Notes: generated by a model from the sequence alone, not told the origin. Positions 33,677 to 42,636 are shown, counted from the first letter of the stretch. The stretch is DNA of 64,000 bases from Rhizobium sophorae (GCF_013087515.1 NZ_JABFCN010000028.1:1-64000); one strand, 5' to 3'. Made by a program: numbers and translations.

Positions 33677-34395
33677 TTGCCCAGATGTGCGCCGCCATCG
33701 ACGTGCAGCACCTCCCCGGTGACGCGCGGAGCTTCTGTCAGGAAGACGACCGCGTCGACGATCTCCTCGACGTTGGAAATGCCTGCCATCGGCGACAGCG
33801 TGCTGAGGAAATCCTTCGGATTGTCCTTGTGCAGCGGCGTGTCCACCACGCCAGGCGCTACGATATTGAAGCGAATTTTCTCATTCGCATATTCCATCGC
33901 CAGGTTCTTGGAGATGGCGTTGATGCCGCCCTTCGTCATCATCGACACCGAAGCGGAGAAGCCGGCGATCGGATGATCGGTCAATGGCGTGGTGATGCTG
34001 ACGACGCTGCCGCCGGTTTTCTGCGCGAGCATCTGCCGGACGACCAATTGGGTCAGGTGCAGGAAGCCTTCGAGATTGGTCGAGGACAATGTCCGGAAGT
34101 CGGTCATCGTGAAATCGACGAACGGCTTGGCCAAGAAAATGCCGGCATTGTTGACGAGGCCATCGATCGAGCCGAAGCGATCGATCGCGGTCCTTGCCAC
34201 CCGCGCTGCGGTTTCGGCATCGCCGATGTCACCGTCGACGAGCGCCAGCTTGTCGGAGGCCTGGAAAGCCTCTGAGGCGCTTACCTGGCGCGAGGTGGCG
34301 ACGACATTGTCGCCGCGCGCGATGAAGGCGTTGACGAGGCCTGCTCCGATACCCTGGGAGGCGCCCGTAACGATGACAGTCTTTCCCGTAGTCAT
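33670..34395 (-). CDS. SDR family protein lacking the catalytic Tyr
   Basis: 241 residues with a Rossmann start TVIVTGASQGIGAG, the Asp of VDGDIGD and LVNNAGIF. In the active-site helix the usual YxxxK reads SMMTK: the Lys is kept but Tyr is Ser. The preceding SVVSITTPL has Thr at the catalytic Ser region. It may use another acid or be a non-enzymatic NAD(P) binder. The ATG at 34395 was chosen because GGAG lies 6 bases upstream. First gene of an operon with RidA, divergent from a LysR regulator. Confidence 0.85.
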   Translation of the reverse strand: MTTGKTVIVTGASQGIGAGLVNAFIARGDNVVATSRQVSASEAFQASDKLALVDGDIGDAETAARVARTAIDRFGSIDGLVNNAGIFLAKPFVDFTMTDFRTLSSTNLEGFLHLTQLVVRQMLAQKTGGSVVSITTPLTDHPIAGFSASVSMMTKGGINAISKNLAMEYANEKIRFNIVAPGVVDTPLHKDNPKDFLSTLSPMAGISNVEEIVDAVVFLTEAPRVTGEVLHVDGGAHLGKW

Positions 34396-34583
34396 GTTGA
34401 ACTCCATAAATATGGTTCGGGCAACTTGGGACCTTCGAAGGCCGGGTCGCTCGAGATGGGGCTGCCGCGAATGCGCCTCATCGGGTTGTGTTTGTTTTCG
34501 CAGGGTGAATATGGCGAAAACTTCATTCCCCGATTAGATGGAAATATCTGGATTCTCTTTTGCATCCATGCAAAAATCAGTGC

Positions 34584-35486
34584 ATGGCCGATCTGAACGA
34601 CATCGCTGTTTTCGTAAAGGTAGCGCAGTATGGCAGCTTCAGCCGCGCTGCCCATTCCCTCGGCATGCCGGTGTCGACCGTCAGCCGGAAAGTGACGTCG
34701 CTGGAGGAGCAGCTCGGCGTGACGCTCATGCAGCGGACGACGCGCAAGCTCAGTCTCACCGCGCAGGGCCGGGCCTATTACGACAGTTGCAGCGAACCGC
34801 TCGCCCATCTCCTCGACGCCGAGCAGGCTCTCACCGAGACACAGAGAAAACCGGAAGGTCTGCTGAAGATCTCCGTGCCCGTCATCTTCGGGCAGGAGGT
34901 GTTCTACGAATTCATTTCATCCTTCCTGAAGGCATATCCCGATATCCAGATCGATCTCTTCGTCACCAACCTGTTCCTCGATCTGATCGCCGAGAATATC
35001 GATCTCGCCATCCGCTTCGGCGAACTCAAGGATTCCTCCATCGTCGCGCAGCGGCTCGGAAAGAGCGTGCGTTATCTGGTCGCCGCGCCGGACTATCTAA
35101 AGGGCAGGGCGCTTCCCTCAAAGCCGGAAGACCTGAAGGACCATCACTGCGTCCTCTTGAACGGCCGCAACGGCGAGGCGGAGTGGCATCTCGTCAGCGG
35201 CCGCAAATCGGTCGGCGTGCATGTCTCCGGGCCAATATCGAGCCGGGATTTCGAGGCGGTCAGCGCTTTCACCTATCGCGGCCACGGGATCGGATTGTTG
35301 CCCTCGACCTATTGCGACGAGCAGATCAGAAAGGGCGAACTCATCCGCCTGCTGCCCGACTGGTCTTCCGAGGAAATTTTCGTGCATGCCGTCTATCCCA
35401 CCCGCCGCTTCCTGCCCCTGCGCCTGCAGGTCTTTCTCGAGGCGCTGAAGGCGTGGAAAAGCCCCTTGTGGCTGCCATTGCATTGA
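34584..35486 (+). CDS. LysR-family transcriptional regulator
   Basis: 300 residues. N-terminal winged helix (LNDIAVFVKVAQYGSFSRAA, GMPVSTVSRKVTSLEEQLG), then a substrate-binding domain starting at GLLKISVPVIFG. It belongs to the large AaeR/CrgA-like subgroup (FGELKDSSIVAQRLG). Start at ATG 34584; a TTG eight codons upstream is in frame but less likely. Divergent from the SDR-RidA operon with 188 bp between, the usual layout for a LysR regulator and its target. Confidence 0.9.
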   Translation: MADLNDIAVFVKVAQYGSFSRAAHSLGMPVSTVSRKVTSLEEQLGVTLMQRTTRKLSLTAQGRAYYDSCSEPLAHLLDAEQALTETQRKPEGLLKISVPVIFGQEVFYEFISSFLKAYPDIQIDLFVTNLFLDLIAENIDLAIRFGELKDSSIVAQRLGKSVRYLVAAPDYLKGRALPSKPEDLKDHHCVLLNGRNGEAEWHLVSGRKSVGVHVSGPISSRDFEAVSAFTYRGHGIGLLPSTYCDEQIRKGELIRLLPDWSSEEIFVHAVYPTRRFLPLRLQVFLEALKAWKSPLWLPLH

Positions 35487-35633
35487 ATCCGGGGCGCGCG
35501 CCCAAGGGGCCTCGAAGGGCGAGGCGGGTGCTCATGATATCACCGAAAATTGAAGCCACCCGCCCAGCCTGACGTCCTGCGTCGGCCAAGCTGTGTTACA
35601 GTTTCCGCGCTTGGATGGCGCGGGGATTTGCCG

Positions 35634-36410
35634 ATGCTGACGACGCTTGCGGTGCTCATGGGTCTTTCTGCCGTCGCTCCGGCCGCCGGAGCCGGCGCGA
35701 ACGAGGTCGATGTGACGCTGGTGCTTGCCGTCGACACCTCGCGGTCGATGGATTTCGAGGAGATCGGCATCCAGCGCGAAGGTTATGTCGAGGCGATCAA
35801 GCACAAGGAATTCATCGATGCGGTGAAGGGCGGCCTCACCGGGCGCATCGCCATCAGCTATTTCGAATGGGCGGGCTATGTCGTCCAGGATTCCGTGATC
35901 GACTGGCAGGTGATCGAGACGGCAGAGGATGCGATCGCCTTTGCCGACAAGCTCGAAGCTCGGCCGATCGCAACGCAGCGGCGCACCTCGATCTCAACCG
36001 CGATCACCCAGGGCACCAGCATGATCATCGCCAGCCCCTTTCAGGGCCGGCGCGAGGTGATCGATGTTTCCGGCGACGGCCCGAACAATTCCGGCAATCC
36101 CGTGACGCCCGCCCGCGACAGGGCAGTGGAAGCCGGCATGATCATCAACGGCCTCGCCATCATGCTGCGGCCTTCCGATGCGCCTGACGGGCTCGACAAA
36201 TATTACGCCGATTGCGTGATCGGCGGTCCCGGCGCCTTCGTGCTGCCGGTGCGCAAGATCGAGGATTTCGCCGTTGCCGTGCGCCGTAAGCTGGTACTGG
36301 AGATCAGCGGCATTTCCCCGCCGGCGACGGTGCAAAAAACAGCCAGCGCCGAGACGGGTGCCGACTGCCTGATCGGTGAGAAGCAATGGCGGGACATCTT
36401 CGACCGTTGA
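35634..36410 (+). CDS. DUF1194 (VWA-like) exported protein
   Basis: 258 residues. A signal peptide (MLTTLAVLMGLSAVAPAAGA) is followed by a von Willebrand A-type fold: VTLVLAVDTSRSMDFEE has the MIDAS DxSxS-like signature (DTSRS), and TSISTAITQGTSMI with VIDVSGDGPNNSG supply the other metal-site residues. DUF1194 proteins are common in rhizobia and are likely periplasmic; role unknown. The ATG at 35634 was taken because the signal peptide begins there; an upstream frame adds 28 residues. Confidence 0.82.
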   Translation: MLTTLAVLMGLSAVAPAAGAGANEVDVTLVLAVDTSRSMDFEEIGIQREGYVEAIKHKEFIDAVKGGLTGRIAISYFEWAGYVVQDSVIDWQVIETAEDAIAFADKLEARPIATQRRTSISTAITQGTSMIIASPFQGRREVIDVSGDGPNNSGNPVTPARDRAVEAGMIINGLAIMLRPSDAPDGLDKYYADCVIGGPGAFVLPVRKIEDFAVAVRRKLVLEISGISPPATVQKTASAETGADCLIGEKQWRDIFDR

Positions 36411-36415
36411 TGCCA

Positions 36416-36526
36416 GAACAGGATGATTTTAGGCCGGGTCGGCCCAAAATCTCAATCCTGTCCTGAATTACATAGTTAGAGCATGATGTCGTCCGAAAAC
36501 CGCGCACACTTTTCGGCATCATGCTC
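36416..36526 (+). repeat. RIME-like intergenic repeat, copy B
   Basis: 111 bp with the same two palindromes as the copies at 22609 and 46831. It begins 6 bp after the DUF1194 stop and ends 8 bp before the beta-lactamase stop, filling the whole convergent gap. Confidence 0.85.
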
Positions 36527-36533
36527 TACCGGG

Positions 36534-37691
36534 TCAGCGCGCCGAACTTATATCAGTCAGTATCTGGTGAGCGGCAGAGACACGGTCCTCGTTGGGATAG
36601 TTTTTGTTGGCCAGAATGACGATACCAACTCGATCTCTCGGGATGAACGCGACATAGGCGCCGAAACCATTCGTGGAACCGGTTTTATTGATCCACACAT
36701 CGTCACGCGGTTTCATTGCCGGCATCAGTTGCTTGACGGGAATGGTCTTGAGCATGGCGCTGGAATTGTTGTCCATCAACGTCGTCAATGTCGCGGGATA
36801 GGAATACTGTTCCCAAATAAGGTCTTGGGTCATCGCGCCGACATCGAAGTATCCCTTGTGCGTATTCATGATCGCCTGCTGCAACTTATCGTCCAGCTCG
36901 ACCAGACCCATGTTCGCGTCGATGAACCGGATCATGTCGCTTGCTGTGGATTTCACTCCATAGGCCTCGGACGAAAGAATGGCAGGTGTCATCCGAGCCG
37001 GCTCACCGGTTCGCTTGTAGCCTTGGGCATAGTCGACCATCCGCGATTTCGGCACATCAATAAACGTGCTTTTCAATCCAAGGGAGGGAAACAATTGGTC
37101 TTCCATGAGAGCTGCGAAGTCTTTGCCGATGCTTTTTGCCGTTATATATCCGAGCGCGCCGATGCTTGGATTGGCGTATGTTCGGTGCGTTCCGGCGGCA
37201 TATGATGGTTTCCAGGTTGCGAGATACTCCATCAGCTGCTTTTCGGTTTTGACTTCGTCGGGAAATTGCAGCGGAAATCCACCAGCCGTATGGGTGCCCA
37301 AATCCATCAGCACGACATCGCCGAACGGCTTTCCCTTCATCGACGGAAGATATTTGCTTGCCTTGTCCGACAGCGAAAGTCGGCCGGTCACGTCCGCGTA
37401 GGAGGTGAGGGTAACTGTAAAGGTTTTGCTGATCGATCCCAGTTCGAACATGGTCGTCGCGGTAACGGGCCTGTCAGTGTCCTTCGACTCGACGCCGTAG
37501 TTGAAGATGTGGTTCTGTCCATCAGCGGTGATGGCAACGGCAATGCCCGGAATGCCGTATTTATCCATGATTGGTTTAATCGCGGCGTCCGAGATGGCTT
37601 TCAGTTTCAGCTCGTCAGCCGCAAAGCCACTTGTGGAAATGCATGTCGAGACCAATGCGGCCGATAGAATTCCTATCCAATCACGCTTCAT
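36534..37691 (-). CDS. ampC: class C beta-lactamase (AmpC-like)
   Basis: 385 residues, exported (MKRDWIGILSAALVSTCIST signal, cut after GFAA). Active-site motifs are all present: SxxK as FELGSISKTFT, YxN as TYANPSIGALG, and KTG as WINKTGSTNGFGAYV. This is the class C set and length. The ATG at 37691 with AGAGGATG upstream was preferred over starts 9 and 18 codons earlier. Divergent from an AmpR-like LysR regulator, the classical inducible arrangement. Confidence 0.9.
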   Translation of the reverse strand: MKRDWIGILSAALVSTCISTSGFAADELKLKAISDAAIKPIMDKYGIPGIAVAITADGQNHIFNYGVESKDTDRPVTATTMFELGSISKTFTVTLTSYADVTGRLSLSDKASKYLPSMKGKPFGDVVLMDLGTHTAGGFPLQFPDEVKTEKQLMEYLATWKPSYAAGTHRTYANPSIGALGYITAKSIGKDFAALMEDQLFPSLGLKSTFIDVPKSRMVDYAQGYKRTGEPARMTPAILSSEAYGVKSTASDMIRFIDANMGLVELDDKLQQAIMNTHKGYFDVGAMTQDLIWEQYSYPATLTTLMDNNSSAMLKTIPVKQLMPAMKPRDDVWINKTGSTNGFGAYVAFIPRDRVGIVILANKNYPNEDRVSAAHQILTDISSAR

Positions 37692-37814
37692 TTTTTCATC
37701 CTCTAAAAGCAGCTTCATCAGCGCAAAGGCGCATGAGGACGGCATTTAATGGCACTGTTTTACGGCAGCAAACGATGATATCTCGGAGGAGATCCAAGAA
37801 AATCTAGGGCTAAG
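37692..37814. promoter_or_regulatory. ampC-ampR divergent control region
   Basis: 123-bp interval between the two divergent genes. AmpR-type proteins bind a T-N11-A site in such intervals; several candidate spacings exist (for example around TCGGAGGAGATCCAAGA) and I cannot single one out. Confidence 0.4.
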
Positions 37815-38699
37815 ATGGTTCGGCAATTCCTCCCTTTAAATGGCTTGAGGGCCTTCGAAGCATCGGCAAGACATCTCAGCTTCACCCGGGCCGCGATCGA
37901 GCTTTGCGTTACCCAGGCCGCTGTAAGCCAGCAGGTTAAAAGCCTGGAAAAGCGATTGGGAGCTGCCCTTTTTCAGCGTCTCCCAAGAGGCTTGAAAATC
38001 ACCGCTGAAGGCGAAGCTCTTTTGCCGACCTTGACGAATTCCTTCGATCAGATGGCGATCACGCTGGACCGGATTGAAGCCGGGCATGTTCGGGAATTGC
38101 TATTCCTGGGTGTGGTCGGGACGTTTGCCGTCGGCTGGTTGTTGCCAAGGCTTTCGGATTTTCAACAGCAGCACCCGTTCATCGATGTGCGTGTTTCGAC
38201 AAACAATAATCGCGTCGATATGGCGGCCGAGGGACTGGACTTTGCCATTCGCTTCGGCAGCGGTTCCTGGCACGGCACAGATGCGCTACGTCTGTTCGAC
38301 GCTCCGCTCTCTCCTTTGTGCACGCCCAAATTGGCCGCGTGTTTGAGGTCGCCTGCAGACCTGGTCGAGGCGACGCTTTTGCGGAGCTACAGGGCGGACG
38401 AATGGAGCACCTGGTTTGCGGCAGCGAACGTTCCTCCGGCGGCGCAGATAAACGCAGGTATCGTCTTCGACTCTTCCCTCGGCATGATGGAGGCGGCCCT
38501 GCAAGGACTGGGGATCGCTCTGGCGCCGCCGTCGATGTTTTCCAGACATCTATCCTCGGGGGCTATCAGACAACCTTTTCCTACGACCATATCGTTGGGG
38601 AGCTACTGGCTAACCCGACTGCAATCAAGGCCGCCAACAGCGGCTATGCTCGCATTTTCCAATTGGATAACGTCGCAGATGTCTCCCGCATCGCAATGA
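37815..38699 (+). CDS. ampR: AmpR-like LysR-family regulator
   Basis: 294 residues. The N-terminus LNGLRAFEASARHLSFTRAA and VTQAAVSQQVKSLEKRLG is very like AmpR/GcvA. The effector domain starts near LLFLGVVGTFAVGWLLPRL. In enterics this regulator senses peptidoglycan fragments and induces ampC. The adjacent divergent class C beta-lactamase supports the name. The GcvA-like subgroup is close, so the name rests partly on context. Confidence 0.82.
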   Translation: MVRQFLPLNGLRAFEASARHLSFTRAAIELCVTQAAVSQQVKSLEKRLGAALFQRLPRGLKITAEGEALLPTLTNSFDQMAITLDRIEAGHVRELLFLGVVGTFAVGWLLPRLSDFQQQHPFIDVRVSTNNNRVDMAAEGLDFAIRFGSGSWHGTDALRLFDAPLSPLCTPKLAACLRSPADLVEATLLRSYRADEWSTWFAAANVPPAAQINAGIVFDSSLGMMEAALQGLGIALAPPSMFSRHLSSGAIRQPFPTTISLGSYWLTRLQSRPPTAAMLAFSNWITSQMSPASQ

Positions 38700-38822
38700 C
38701 GGCTTCCGGCTCGCCGGAGGCCGAGATCAACCCGACACTCAAGGACTTGGCCGTCGAGGCTCGTGCCCTTCAGCCCGTTGGCAAGGGAACTCCTCCGTCA
38801 TACTCCACCACCGCCGCTTTGC

Positions 38823-39191
38823 TTACGCCACACAGATGCCCGGCACGGCGACCTTCTGGAAGAGATGCGGGGAGGCGACCGCCGAGGACGGATAGTCCGA
38901 GAGCTTCGCCCGAAACTCCGGATGCGAGAATGCCGCCCGGAAGTCGGCGGTCGATTCCCAGACGGCATAATTGAGATAAGCAGGGCTTTCGCCGATAGCG
39001 CGATGCATCTGGGTCGAGATGAAGCCAGGCTGCCGTTTCATGAAGGCCGCATCGGCCTGCCAGGCATCAAGGAAGGCCTGCTCGTCAGCCTTGTCGAGCG
39101 TGAAGAGGTTGATGAGGACGATCGCGGAGGCATCGATCGCGATTTGGCGATCGATCGGGAAGGCAGGGTCCATCGGGCGCATGAGCGACAT
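38823..39191 (-). CDS. antibiotic biosynthesis monooxygenase (ABM) domain protein
   Basis: 122 residues with the ferredoxin-like ABM fold: IVLINLFTLDKADEQAFLDA, MKRQPGFISTQMHRAIGESP and YLNYAVWESTADFRAAF. Such small proteins act as cofactor-free oxygenases or heme-degrading enzymes; which one is not visible. The ATG at 39191 has GGAG 6 bases upstream. Divergent from a MarR gene with a clear dyad in between, so probably its target. Confidence 0.82.
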   Translation of the reverse strand: MSLMRPMDPAFPIDRQIAIDASAIVLINLFTLDKADEQAFLDAWQADAAFMKRQPGFISTQMHRAIGESPAYLNYAVWESTADFRAAFSHPEFRAKLSDYPSSAVASPHLFQKVAVPGICVA

Positions 39192-39213
39192 GGTCGACTC
39201 CATCTGATTTGGT

Positions 39214-39271
39214 TACATGATGTCAATCTGGTAATACCGATACATATTCAATTTGACACTATGATGTCAAT
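39214..39271. promoter_or_regulatory. probable MarR operators
   Basis: TTGACA and TGTCAA flank CTATGA (39253-39270), a perfect 6-bp-armed dyad ending 19 bp before the marR ATG. ACATGATGTCAATC at 39214 repeats the half site. Spacing and place fit autoregulation plus control of the divergent ABM gene. Confidence 0.6.
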
Positions 39272-39289
39272 ATAACTATATGGTGACAA

Positions 39290-39763
39290 ATGAAGCCCCA
39301 ACGGACCCCGGCCGGAACAGCTTTGACTGACCTCATTCTGGATCTCTTCCGGCTCAATAACCGGATGATCAACGCGGGCGACAAGCTCGTCGACGGGCTC
39401 GGCCTGACGAGCGCCCGCTGGCATGTCCTCGGCACCGTCGTCACAGCAGGCCGGCCACAACCGGTCGCGTGGCTGGCGCGCAACATGGGGGCCAACCGCC
39501 AGAACGTCCAGCGCATCGTCAACGATCTCGAGAAGGAAGGGCTTCTGGCGTTCCGGCCCAACCCTCACCACCGACGGGCACAGCTCGTCGTGCTGACGGC
39601 CGGGGGAAAACAGGCATATGAAACCGCCATGCGCCTGCAGGCCCCCTGGGTCGACATGCTCGCGGAAGGGCTTCAGGTCGAGGATGTCAAAACCACGCAT
39701 GCCGTCATGAAGGCGCTGCGCAGCAAGCTCGAAGGACATGGAGATGTTGAAGAGCAGGGCTGA
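39290..39763 (+). CDS. MarR-family transcriptional regulator
   Basis: 157 residues. The winged helix is typical: LTSARWHVLGTVVTAGRPQP, RNMGANRQNVQRIVNDLEKE and the wing NPHHRRAQLVVLTAGGK. It is likely a repressor of the divergent ABM gene and of its own operon. It overlaps the cytochrome b561 gene by 26 bp, so both are on one transcript. Confidence 0.88.
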   Translation: MKPQRTPAGTALTDLILDLFRLNNRMINAGDKLVDGLGLTSARWHVLGTVVTAGRPQPVAWLARNMGANRQNVQRIVNDLEKEGLLAFRPNPHHRRAQLVVLTAGGKQAYETAMRLQAPWVDMLAEGLQVEDVKTTHAVMKALRSKLEGHGDVEEQG

Positions 39764-40277
39764 TCGCTATGGCGCAATAGCGGTTTCGATCCACTGGCTG
39801 AGTGCGTTTCTGATCCTGGCACTGCTCGGCTCCGGCTTCCGGGCCGCCAACGCCATGGACGCGGCGACCAAGGCCGGGCTGCTGCGCTTCCACATTCCGG
39901 TGGCAGTCGTCGTCCTGCTTCTGACGGCTTTTCGCATTGTCTGGTGGTGGCGTTTCGATCGCAAACCTGTGCCGGTGGCGGCATCGCCTCGCTGGCAGGA
40001 GCGCCTGGCGGGCTTTGTCCACGTCGTCTTTTACGTCTTCATTCTCGGCATGGTCGCCAGCGGCATCGGAATGATGATCCTCAGCGGCGCTGCTCCCGCC
40101 GTCTTCGGGGCAGCCGGTGCCACGCTGCCTGATTTCACCGCCTATCCGCCGCGTGGCCCGCATGGGTTCGGCGCCTTCCTGCTTGTCGGCCTGTTGGTCT
40201 TCCATGCCGGCGCCGCGCTCTATCACCAGTTCGTCCGCGGCGATCACCTGCTGCGGCGGATGTGGTATGGCGGCTGA
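39738..40277 (+). CDS. cytochrome b561 family protein
   Basis: 179 residues, four transmembrane helices. Candidate heme His residues lie in SIHWLSAFLILAL, LRFHIPVAVVVLL, FVHVVFYVFILG and LLVFHAGAALYHQFV, the pattern of bacterial b561 proteins (YodB/CybB type). It moves electrons from quinol in the inner membrane, possibly protecting from superoxide. An ATG two codons later is equally possible. Co-transcribed with marR, so perhaps part of an oxidative stress response. Confidence 0.85.
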   Translation: MEMLKSRADRYGAIAVSIHWLSAFLILALLGSGFRAANAMDAATKAGLLRFHIPVAVVVLLLTAFRIVWWWRFDRKPVPVAASPRWQERLAGFVHVVFYVFILGMVASGIGMMILSGAAPAVFGAAGATLPDFTAYPPRGPHGFGAFLLVGLLVFHAGAALYHQFVRGDHLLRRMWYGG

Positions 40278-40359
40278 GGTCCAACCGAGATCGGCTCACG
40301 GGGCGGCGAGGGTATCTGAACCAAAGAGCCGCTACGAGCAGGGCAAGGACATGATAAAA

Positions 40360-40386
40360 CGTCTCGGCGCGGTGCGTGCCGAGACG
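40360..40386 (-). terminator. terminator of the VOC gene
   Basis: CGTCTCGGC and GCCGAGACG form a 9-bp stem; on the minus strand the hairpin is followed by TTTT. It lies 40 bp past the stop at 40427, between convergent genes. Confidence 0.7.
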
Positions 40387-40426
40387 CTTCTCAAATGATG
40401 TTGCCGTCTGACGCCGCAGCCTTTGC

Positions 40427-41116
40427 CTATAAAGGCAGCTGCTTGCCGGCCTGTTCACTGACCATGTATTCGGCGTACCAGTCCGGCCAGTTCTCGTCGT
40501 GTTTGCCGCCGTTTCGCTTCTCGTGTTCGCCGTGCGCGGTCGCCGCACGGCGCATGGCTGACGCAAGATCGGTTGAGTTGGCGAATGTCGTCCCGTCGGC
40601 GTCGATGCGTCCTGGCAGGCGCGTGGTGACTTCCTGGAACAGCCAGCCGTTGCCATCGGGATCCTTGAAGGATGCGAAAGAGCGGTAGCTGCGGTGATCG
40701 GGATCGCGGCCGGCAATGCGAAGCCGCCCGAACAGATAGGGTTCGTCCTTTCCGGCATAGACGCCAGCCGCGTCATGGAACACTTCGCTGACCTCGACGC
40801 CGCGGGCAATGAGATCGCGGCGGGCGGCCTCGATGTCGGAGACGATAAGATAGAGCCCCTGGGCGGAGCCGGGGGCTGCGGCGGTGACGTTCTTGCCGAA
40901 GATGATCGCGCAGCCGGAGCCCGGCGGCGTAAACTGGATCACCCGGAAATCGGCATTATTGGTGAAGTCGGCGTCGAGCCGCCAGCCCAGGCCGTCGTAA
41001 AAACGTTTGGCGCGGTCGACGTCGGAAACGGGGATGACGACCACCTCGAGCTTGGTGTCGACGGGCCGTGTATTCGGGGTCTCAATGGGGGTTTCACTGC
41101 GCATTGCATTGCTCAT
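40427..41116 (-). CDS. VOC family protein with C-terminal extension
   Basis: 229 residues. The first 150 are a VOC domain: KLEVVVIPVSDVDRAKRFYD, GSAQGLYLIVSDIEAARRDL and SFASFKDPDGNGWLFQEVTT. The last 60 residues are hydrophilic (GEHEKRNGGKHDENWPDWYA), as in a rhizobial subgroup of glyoxalase-like proteins. Activity unknown. Alternative Met at residue 5 cannot be excluded. Confidence 0.82.
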   Translation of the reverse strand: MSNAMRSETPIETPNTRPVDTKLEVVVIPVSDVDRAKRFYDGLGWRLDADFTNNADFRVIQFTPPGSGCAIIFGKNVTAAAPGSAQGLYLIVSDIEAARRDLIARGVEVSEVFHDAAGVYAGKDEPYLFGRLRIAGRDPDHRSYRSFASFKDPDGNGWLFQEVTTRLPGRIDADGTTFANSTDLASAMRRAATAHGEHEKRNGGKHDENWPDWYAEYMVSEQAGKQLPL

Positions 41117-41228
41117 CTTCAGCTCCTTGGGGTTTGGGATGCGTTAAGAATGGCGATACATGTCACCGCCAGTGGACCACAGCGCGGTGAGGGCGTCGAA
41201 TCAATTATTCTGTCGGTATTGAGTGGTC

Positions 41229-41251
41229 GACGGCGGGATAACCCCGCCGTC
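41229..41251 (-). terminator. hairpin after ribH2
   Basis: GACGGCGGG and CCCGCCGTC form a 9-bp stem with a 5-base loop, 38 bp past the lumazine synthase stop. No long T-run follows, so it may work with other factors. Confidence 0.5.
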
Positions 41252-41288
41252 TTCATCGGTTGTTGTTCTTCTGCTCGTCGAGCCGCTC

Positions 41289-41723
41289 TCACGCAGCGAG
41301 AGCGGCGCGGGTTTTACCGATCGTCAGAGCCGCCTTTGCTGCCTCGCGCCCTTTCTCGACGAAATGTGAGCGGTAGATTTGCTTATGGTGCTCGGTTTCC
41401 TGATACTGGTGCGGCGTCAGGGAAACCGACAGCACCGGCACACCGGTATCCATGCCGGCGCGCATCAGCCCATCGACGACGGCCTGGGCAACGAATTCGT
41501 GGCGGTAAATTCCGCCGTCGACGACGAAGGCGGCGGCAACGACAGCGGCATAGCGTCCGGTTGCCGCAAGATCGCGTGACAGCAGCGGCATCTCGAATGC
41601 GCCGGGAACATCGAACACGTCGACCTGGTCAGGCGGAATAAGCTGATGGAAGCCATCAAGGGCGCGGTCGACGATGTCGGCGTGCCAGTTGGCTTTGACG
41701 AAGGCGTAGCGGGTGGGTGTCAC
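41289..41723 (-). CDS. ribH: 6,7-dimethyl-8-ribityllumazine synthase, RibH2 type
   Basis: 144 residues. It catalyses the penultimate step of riboflavin synthesis. Motifs: FVKANWHADIVDRALDGF (substrate-binding Trp in place of the usual Phe, a RibH2 feature), VPGAFEMPLLSRDLA, and the phosphate/His region GGIYRHEFVAQAVVDGL. The late part PVLSVSLTPHQYQETEHHKQ differs from RibH1, again as in the second, decameric enzyme of rhizobia and Brucella. It is a single gene behind an FMN riboswitch, not in the main rib operon. Confidence 0.92.
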   Translation of the reverse strand: MTPTRYAFVKANWHADIVDRALDGFHQLIPPDQVDVFDVPGAFEMPLLSRDLAATGRYAAVVAAAFVVDGGIYRHEFVAQAVVDGLMRAGMDTGVPVLSVSLTPHQYQETEHHKQIYRSHFVEKGREAAKAALTIGKTRAALAA

Positions 41724-41803
41724 GGTAATCTCCTTTGGCGAACAGACACATCACCCAAGGCGATCACGAACGTCCCCGACGGCCGCGAGGGCGGCAGGAA
41801 CGC

Positions 41804-41940
41804 ACGTTCTCTTTCATCCGGACTATGACCGTCGGCTCAGGCATCTCACCTGATCTGCTGACCCTTCCGAAGAAGGCGCTCGCGGGCTCGCAATCTAAAT
41901 GCATACCGCCGGTAGGGACTTGCACCCCGCCCTGAGAACG
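41804..41940 (-). ncRNA. FMN riboswitch (RFN element)
   Basis: Read on the minus strand the conserved blocks come in order: CAGGGCGGGGTGCAAGTCCC, TACCGGCGGTATGC, GAGCCCGCGAGCGCC, TTCGGAAGGGTCAGCAGATC, GGTGAGATGCC, GAGCCGACGGTCATAGTCC and GGATGAAAGAGAACG. The aptamer ends about 80 bp upstream of ribH. A GC-rich stem (GCCGCCCTCGCGGCCGTC) lies between aptamer and start and could hide the ribosome site or terminate when FMN binds. Confidence 0.95.
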
Positions 41941-42189
41941 GCGCGGACAATAGGGGGAAGGCGACCGGCTGGCAATAGGTCGAATGCTTCGAGGCCAATG
42001 CAGTATCAGGGCTCCCGACGCGGCGATTTCGCTTGTTCGTCCATCGCGGCGGGAAAGCCACCTTGCGGAGGATGGGCTTGCGCCTACATGCTGTGAATGA
42101 GGACATTCACGTCAGAATAGCACGGCAGGACAGGATACGCCGCTCCACCGGCGGCGGGCAGGGCCGTGGCAACCATGGGAGACAGAGAG

Positions 42190-42636
42190 ATGGAAGACCC
42201 CTTCGTCGTCCGCCGCGAGACCCATATCGCGGCGCCGCCGGCCGCGGTGTTCGCGTTGATGACCGACCCGGAAAAGATTCTGCGCTGGATGGGAACGGAG
42301 GCGCAGGTCGAGCCGCGGCCCGGCGGGCTCTATCTCGTCAACGTTACCGGCGCCCGCTTTGCGCGTGGCTCGTTTCGTGAGGTGGTGCCGGTTCATCGCC
42401 TTGCCTACAGCTTCGGCTGGGACGGCAGCGAGGTGGTGCCGCCGGGGTCGAGCCTGGTCGAGATCGATCTGATCGAGCAGGGAGGTGGAACGCTGTTGCG
42501 GCTCACCCATAGTGGCCTGCCGAGCGCCGAGCAATGCGCCGGCCATGCGGAGGGCTGGGCACATTATCTCGGACGGCTGACCGAGGTCGCCGCCGGGGGT
42601 GATCCGGGTCCCGACCCTTTTTACGGCAGGACATGA
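42190..42636 (+). CDS. SRPBCC (AHSA1/START-like) domain protein
   Basis: 148 residues. Opens EDPFVVRRETHIAAPPAAVF, the normal start of the SRPBCC fold, with FALMTDPEKILRWMG, SFGWDGSEVVPPGSSLVEID and HYLGRLTEVAAGG at the end. This group binds hydrophobic ligands in a deep pocket; cellular role unknown. The ATG at 42190 with GGGAG 8 bases upstream was preferred to a GTG 24 bases earlier. Confidence 0.82.
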   Translation: MEDPFVVRRETHIAAPPAAVFALMTDPEKILRWMGTEAQVEPRPGGLYLVNVTGARFARGSFREVVPVHRLAYSFGWDGSEVVPPGSSLVEIDLIEQGGGTLLRLTHSGLPSAEQCAGHAEGWAHYLGRLTEVAAGGDPGPDPFYGRT

